A stretch of DNA of 9,311 nucleotides from Terriglobia bacterium. GTDB taxonomy: Bacteria; Acidobacteriota; Terriglobia; UBA7540. Shown in pieces: positions 7,405 through 9,311 of the stretch. How positions within the stretch are numbered: position 1 is the stretch's first letter; the number at the start of each line of letters is the position of its first letter. The stretch is from positions 1-9,311 of the forward strand of contig JASIKV010000050.1 in NCBI GenBank assembly GCA_030049455.1, read 5' to 3'. The translations under genes were made by a program, and so were the position numbers. Under the pieces are notes generated by a model. That model searched no databases. It was not told the origin of the DNA and was given only the letters and a program-made list of their open reading frames with translations.

Positions 7405-7424
7405 ACTGAGACACTACCGCATCC

Positions 7425-7453
7425 TTGCAGCGTTTGGGGAATCTGGTTATCCT
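7425..7453 (+). promoter_or_regulatory. Weak candidate promoter for thiI
   Basis: TTGCAG (7425-7430) and TATCCT (7448-7453) are separated by 17 bases, with 3/6 and 4/6 matches to the housekeeping consensus. The position suits thiI, with a start of transcription near 7460 and a leader of about 45 bases. Spacing is ideal, but the -35 match is poor. Confidence 0.33.
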
Positions 7454-7495
7454 GAATTTGCCCAGCATCCCACATCGCGTGGACACGGACCGGGC

Positions 7496-7500
7496 GAAGG
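7496..7500 (+). promoter_or_regulatory. Ribosome binding site that fixes the thiI start
   Basis: GAAGG ends four bases before the ATG at 7505. The in-frame GTG at 7349 has no such site and lies inside the palindromic repeat, so the ATG is the preferred start. Confidence 0.65.
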
Positions 7501-7504
7501 CAGA

Positions 7505-8821
7505 ATGAAACGCATTCTGATTCTCCACTATCACGAAATCTGGCTGAAGGGCGGGAACAAGAACTACTTCCTCAGCCGCTTGCGCGCTGCCATTCGCCAA
7601 AGTTTGGAAGACCTGCCCGTAAAGTCGCTGCAAACCGTCTCCGAGCGGCTGATTCTGACTCCGGGGGATGACTCAGCGCTCCCCCTGATTGTGGAACGCC
7701 TGCGCCGCGTCTTCGGCCTTGCTTACATCGCGCCCGCGCACGAGGTTTCCAGTTCGCTCGAACCGCTTGCAGCGGAGGCATGCGCGATGATGGCGGAGGC
7801 CAATCCCGCAAATTTCGCAGTGCGCGTCAAAATTGCCGACTCAGGCTACGGGATGAATTCCCTGGAAATGGAGCGCGAGCTGGGGCGACGCGTTCTTGAG
7901 CATCTTCGCGCGCGCGATGCAACGGTGCGCGTCAAGCTGGTGAATCCGCAGGTCACCTGCCAGGTGGAAATTGTGCCCGGCAAGGCGCTGATCTATGTGC
8001 AACGCGTGGAAGGCCCCGGGGGACTGCCGGCGGTCACCAGTGGGAGAGTGGTAGCGCTGCTTTCCGGCGGCTTTGATTCTTCCGTTGCGGCCTACAAGAT
8101 GATGCGCCGCGGCTGCCATGTCACCTTCGTGCACTTTTTCGGCACTCCGTCGCCCGGGCGCAATTCTTCAACGGAGGTTGCGGAGGAAATAGTCCGCACG
8201 CTCACGCCCTATCAATTTACGTCGCGCCTTTACCGCATTCCCTTTGACGCGATTCAGCGGCAGGTGGTCGCCGGCGCGCCCCAGAGTTTTCGCGTGCTGC
8301 TCTATCGCCGCCTGATGGCCCGCATCGCGCGGGAAATTGCCTGCACCGAACGCGCCCTGGGCCTGGTAACCGGCGATAACGTTTCCCAGGTCGCATCCCA
8401 GACGCTGCATAACCTCGCGGCACTCGACCAGGGAATCAACCTGCCCGTGTACCGCCCCCTGGCAGGCGACGACAAGACGGAGATTCTCCGCTGGGCGCGG
8501 CAAATCGGGACTTACAAGATTTCCTGCGAACCCTTCGAGGACTGCTGCCCGCGATTCATGCCGCGCGCGCCGGCGATTTTCGCGCGCCCGCAGGAACTGG
8601 ACGAGGCCGAAGGGCGGCTGGATATCGACGCGCTCATCCGCACGGGGCTGGAGGGCGCCACCTGCGTGGAATACAAGTTTGAGCGAGGCGCAGTGACGCG
8701 GCGCGAGGGATTACCCCGACGTTTCGAAAATCTTGTACGCGGAAAGAAATCGATGGAAGGGCAACCAGCCGCCGGTAACACCGCTTCCAACCTATCGCTG
8801 CGAATTCCCTGGCGTTTTTGA
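7505..8821 (+). CDS. thiI: ThiI, tRNA 4-thiouridine synthetase (short form, no rhodanese domain)
   Basis: The 438-residue enzyme adenylates U8 of tRNA and replaces its oxygen with sulfur to make 4-thiouridine. In many bacteria it also helps deliver sulfur for the thiamine thiazole. An N-terminal ferredoxin-like domain (about 1-58) is followed by a THUMP RNA-binding domain (about 60-165). The PP-loop ATPase domain comes next, with SGGFDSS at 187-193. Near the C-terminus, ISCEPFEDCCPRF (339-351) is the family's cysteine region, with C341, C347 and C348. The E. coli-type C-terminal rhodanese domain, which carries the persulfide cysteine, is absent. This resembles the shorter enzymes of Bacillus, so the sulfur must come directly from a cysteine desulfurase or a separate carrier not seen here. 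The last 25 or so residues are a poorly conserved tail. The frame stays open upstream to 7349, but that part runs through a palindromic repeat and shows no family similarity. The ATG at 7505 has a good ribosome binding site and gives the expected N-terminus. Confidence 0.93.
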   Translation: MKRILILHYHEIWLKGGNKNYFLSRLRAAIRQSLEDLPVKSLQTVSERLILTPGDDSALPLIVERLRRVFGLAYIAPAHEVSSSLEPLAAEACAMMAEANPANFAVRVKIADSGYGMNSLEMERELGRRVLEHLRARDATVRVKLVNPQVTCQVEIVPGKALIYVQRVEGPGGLPAVTSGRVVALLSGGFDSSVAAYKMMRRGCHVTFVHFFGTPSPGRNSSTEVAEEIVRTLTPYQFTSRLYRIPFDAIQRQVVAGAPQSFRVLLYRRLMARIAREIACTERALGLVTGDNVSQVASQTLHNLAALDQGINLPVYRPLAGDDKTEILRWARQIGTYKISCEPFEDCCPRFMPRAPAIFARPQELDEAEGRLDIDALIRTGLEGATCVEYKFERGAVTRREGLPRRFENLVRGKKSMEGQPAAGNTASNLSLRIPWRF

Positions 8822-8881
8822 GGTCCCCCGTGCACGTGCCATTCCAGAGCTCCTGCCGCTGGTCCCGGGCCGCGTTGTTCG

Positions 8882-8910
8882 TTGACGGCTTTGCGGGCGA
8901 TTCCTATAAT
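8882..8910 (+). promoter_or_regulatory. Near-consensus sigma-70 promoter for the VWFA-type gene
   Basis: TTGACG (8882-8887) and a perfect TATAAT (8905-8910) are separated by exactly 17 bases, giving 5/6 and 6/6 matches. Transcription would begin near 8917, which leaves a very short leader (about 15 bases) containing only the ribosome binding site. It is the strongest promoter seen in the window. The rest of the 110-base gap after thiI holds only a small GCACGTGC palindrome (8832-8839). Confidence 0.78.
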
Positions 8911-8931
8911 TGCTTCAGGCGGAGACATGCA

Positions 8932-9311
8932 ATGATCAGACAAATTTTCGCCATTGCGGTTCTGTTCTACGCGCTTCCCGGGTTACTGCCGGGCCAGGAG
9001 CCCAAGCCCGCCACGCCGCCAAGCGGCGCGCCGGCCGCAAGCACTCCTTCGGGCGTTACGCCGACCAGCACCAGCTTAAATTCGACGCAGCCCACCGTTA
9101 CCACCACAACCATCAAAGTCCCGGTCTACTACGTCGATGTCCCGCTGACGGTGACCGACAAGAAGGGCCGCCTGGTCATCATGATGACCAAGGATGATTT
9201 CAACCTCTTTGAAGACGGCAGGCCGCAAGCCATCACCTATTTCAGCCGTGAAACCGACCTTGCCATGCGCATCGGCCTGCTGATCGATACGAGCAACAGC
9301 ATTCGCGACCG
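8932..9311 (+). CDS. Secreted VWFA-related (Acidobacterial-type) domain protein, 3' end missing
   Basis: The first 126 residues are present; the gene runs off the window. It starts at the ATG at 8932, preceded by AGGCGGAG (8917-8924) seven bases upstream and a near-consensus promoter. Residues 1-21 look like a Sec signal peptide (MIRQ, hydrophobic core 5-19, cleavage probably near Gly21). A Pro/Ser/Thr/Ala-rich linker follows (about 22-60). The segment 61-126 matches the start of the VWFA-related domain that is abundant in Acidobacteria. It has a beta-rich lead-in with TKDDFNLFEDGRPQ (86-99), then the first strand of the von Willebrand factor A fold, IGLLIDTSNS (114-123). The metal-ion-dependent adhesion site DxSxS is intact (D119, S121, S123). 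It is presumably exported and may mediate divalent-cation-dependent protein contacts; its partner is unknown. Other open frames in this stretch are out of frame with all these signals. Confidence 0.88.
   Translation, partial: MIRQIFAIAVLFYALPGLLPGQEPKPATPPSGAPAASTPSGVTPTSTSLNSTQPTVTTTTIKVPVYYVDVPLTVTDKKGRLVIMMTKDDFNLFEDGRPQAITYFSRETDLAMRIGLLIDTSNSIRD

Noticed and set aside
8910..9197. 95-residue plus-strand frame overlapping the start of the VWFA-type gene
   Set aside because: It is out of frame with the ATG at 8932, which follows the ribosome binding site and encodes a signal peptide and the VWFA motif. Its product is low-complexity and His/Arg-rich.
1..9311. A novel multi-gene system (defence, biosynthesis or mobile island)
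   Set aside because: Genes alternate strands, are spaced apart with their own signals, and most belong to familiar housekeeping or envelope families. No transposase, integrase, nuclease-toxin pair or CRISPR repeats were seen.

Overview
The window looks like a G+C-rich chromosomal segment from an Acidobacteriota (Terriglobia-like) bacterium. That is an inference. It rests on the pairing of a very large Oar-type TonB-dependent receptor at the left edge with a 'VWFA-related Acidobacterial domain' type secreted protein at the right edge, and on the general style of the housekeeping genes between them. No genome-level check was possible.

Layout, left to right. (1) 1-2955, plus strand: the 3' part of an outer-membrane TonB-dependent receptor, entered in its plug domain and followed by a textbook UUCG-loop terminator. 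(2) 3057-3959, minus strand: an NmrA-like NAD(P)-binding atypical SDR. (3) 3960-4159: a divergent intergenic region with a nested inverted repeat. (4) 4160-6730, plus strand: ribonuclease R, with two unusual low-complexity segments, one inside cold-shock domain 2 and one inside the RNB catalytic domain. (5) 6731-6801: a short convergent gap with a modest hairpin. (6) 6802-7230, minus strand: a small four-helix membrane protein of unknown function, with a good sigma-70-type promoter and a strong ribosome binding site. (7) 7231-7504: a divergent intergenic region holding a composite palindromic repeat (7310-7370, perhaps to 7404). (8) 7505-8821, plus strand: ThiI, the tRNA 4-thiouridine synthetase, in the short form without a rhodanese domain. 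(9) 8882-8910: a near-consensus promoter driving (10) a secreted VWFA-type protein from 8932 that runs off the right edge.

The genes change strand repeatedly, sit apart from each other and have their own signals, so this is not an operon or a defence or biosynthetic island. RNase R (RNA decay) and ThiI (tRNA modification) share an RNA theme, but nothing in the sequence links them. I see no transposase, CRISPR array, tRNA or rRNA, and no clear previously undescribed system. The parts most worth a second look are the extra segments in RNase R and the palindromic repeat upstream of thiI, which also creates a misleading upstream start codon for that gene.
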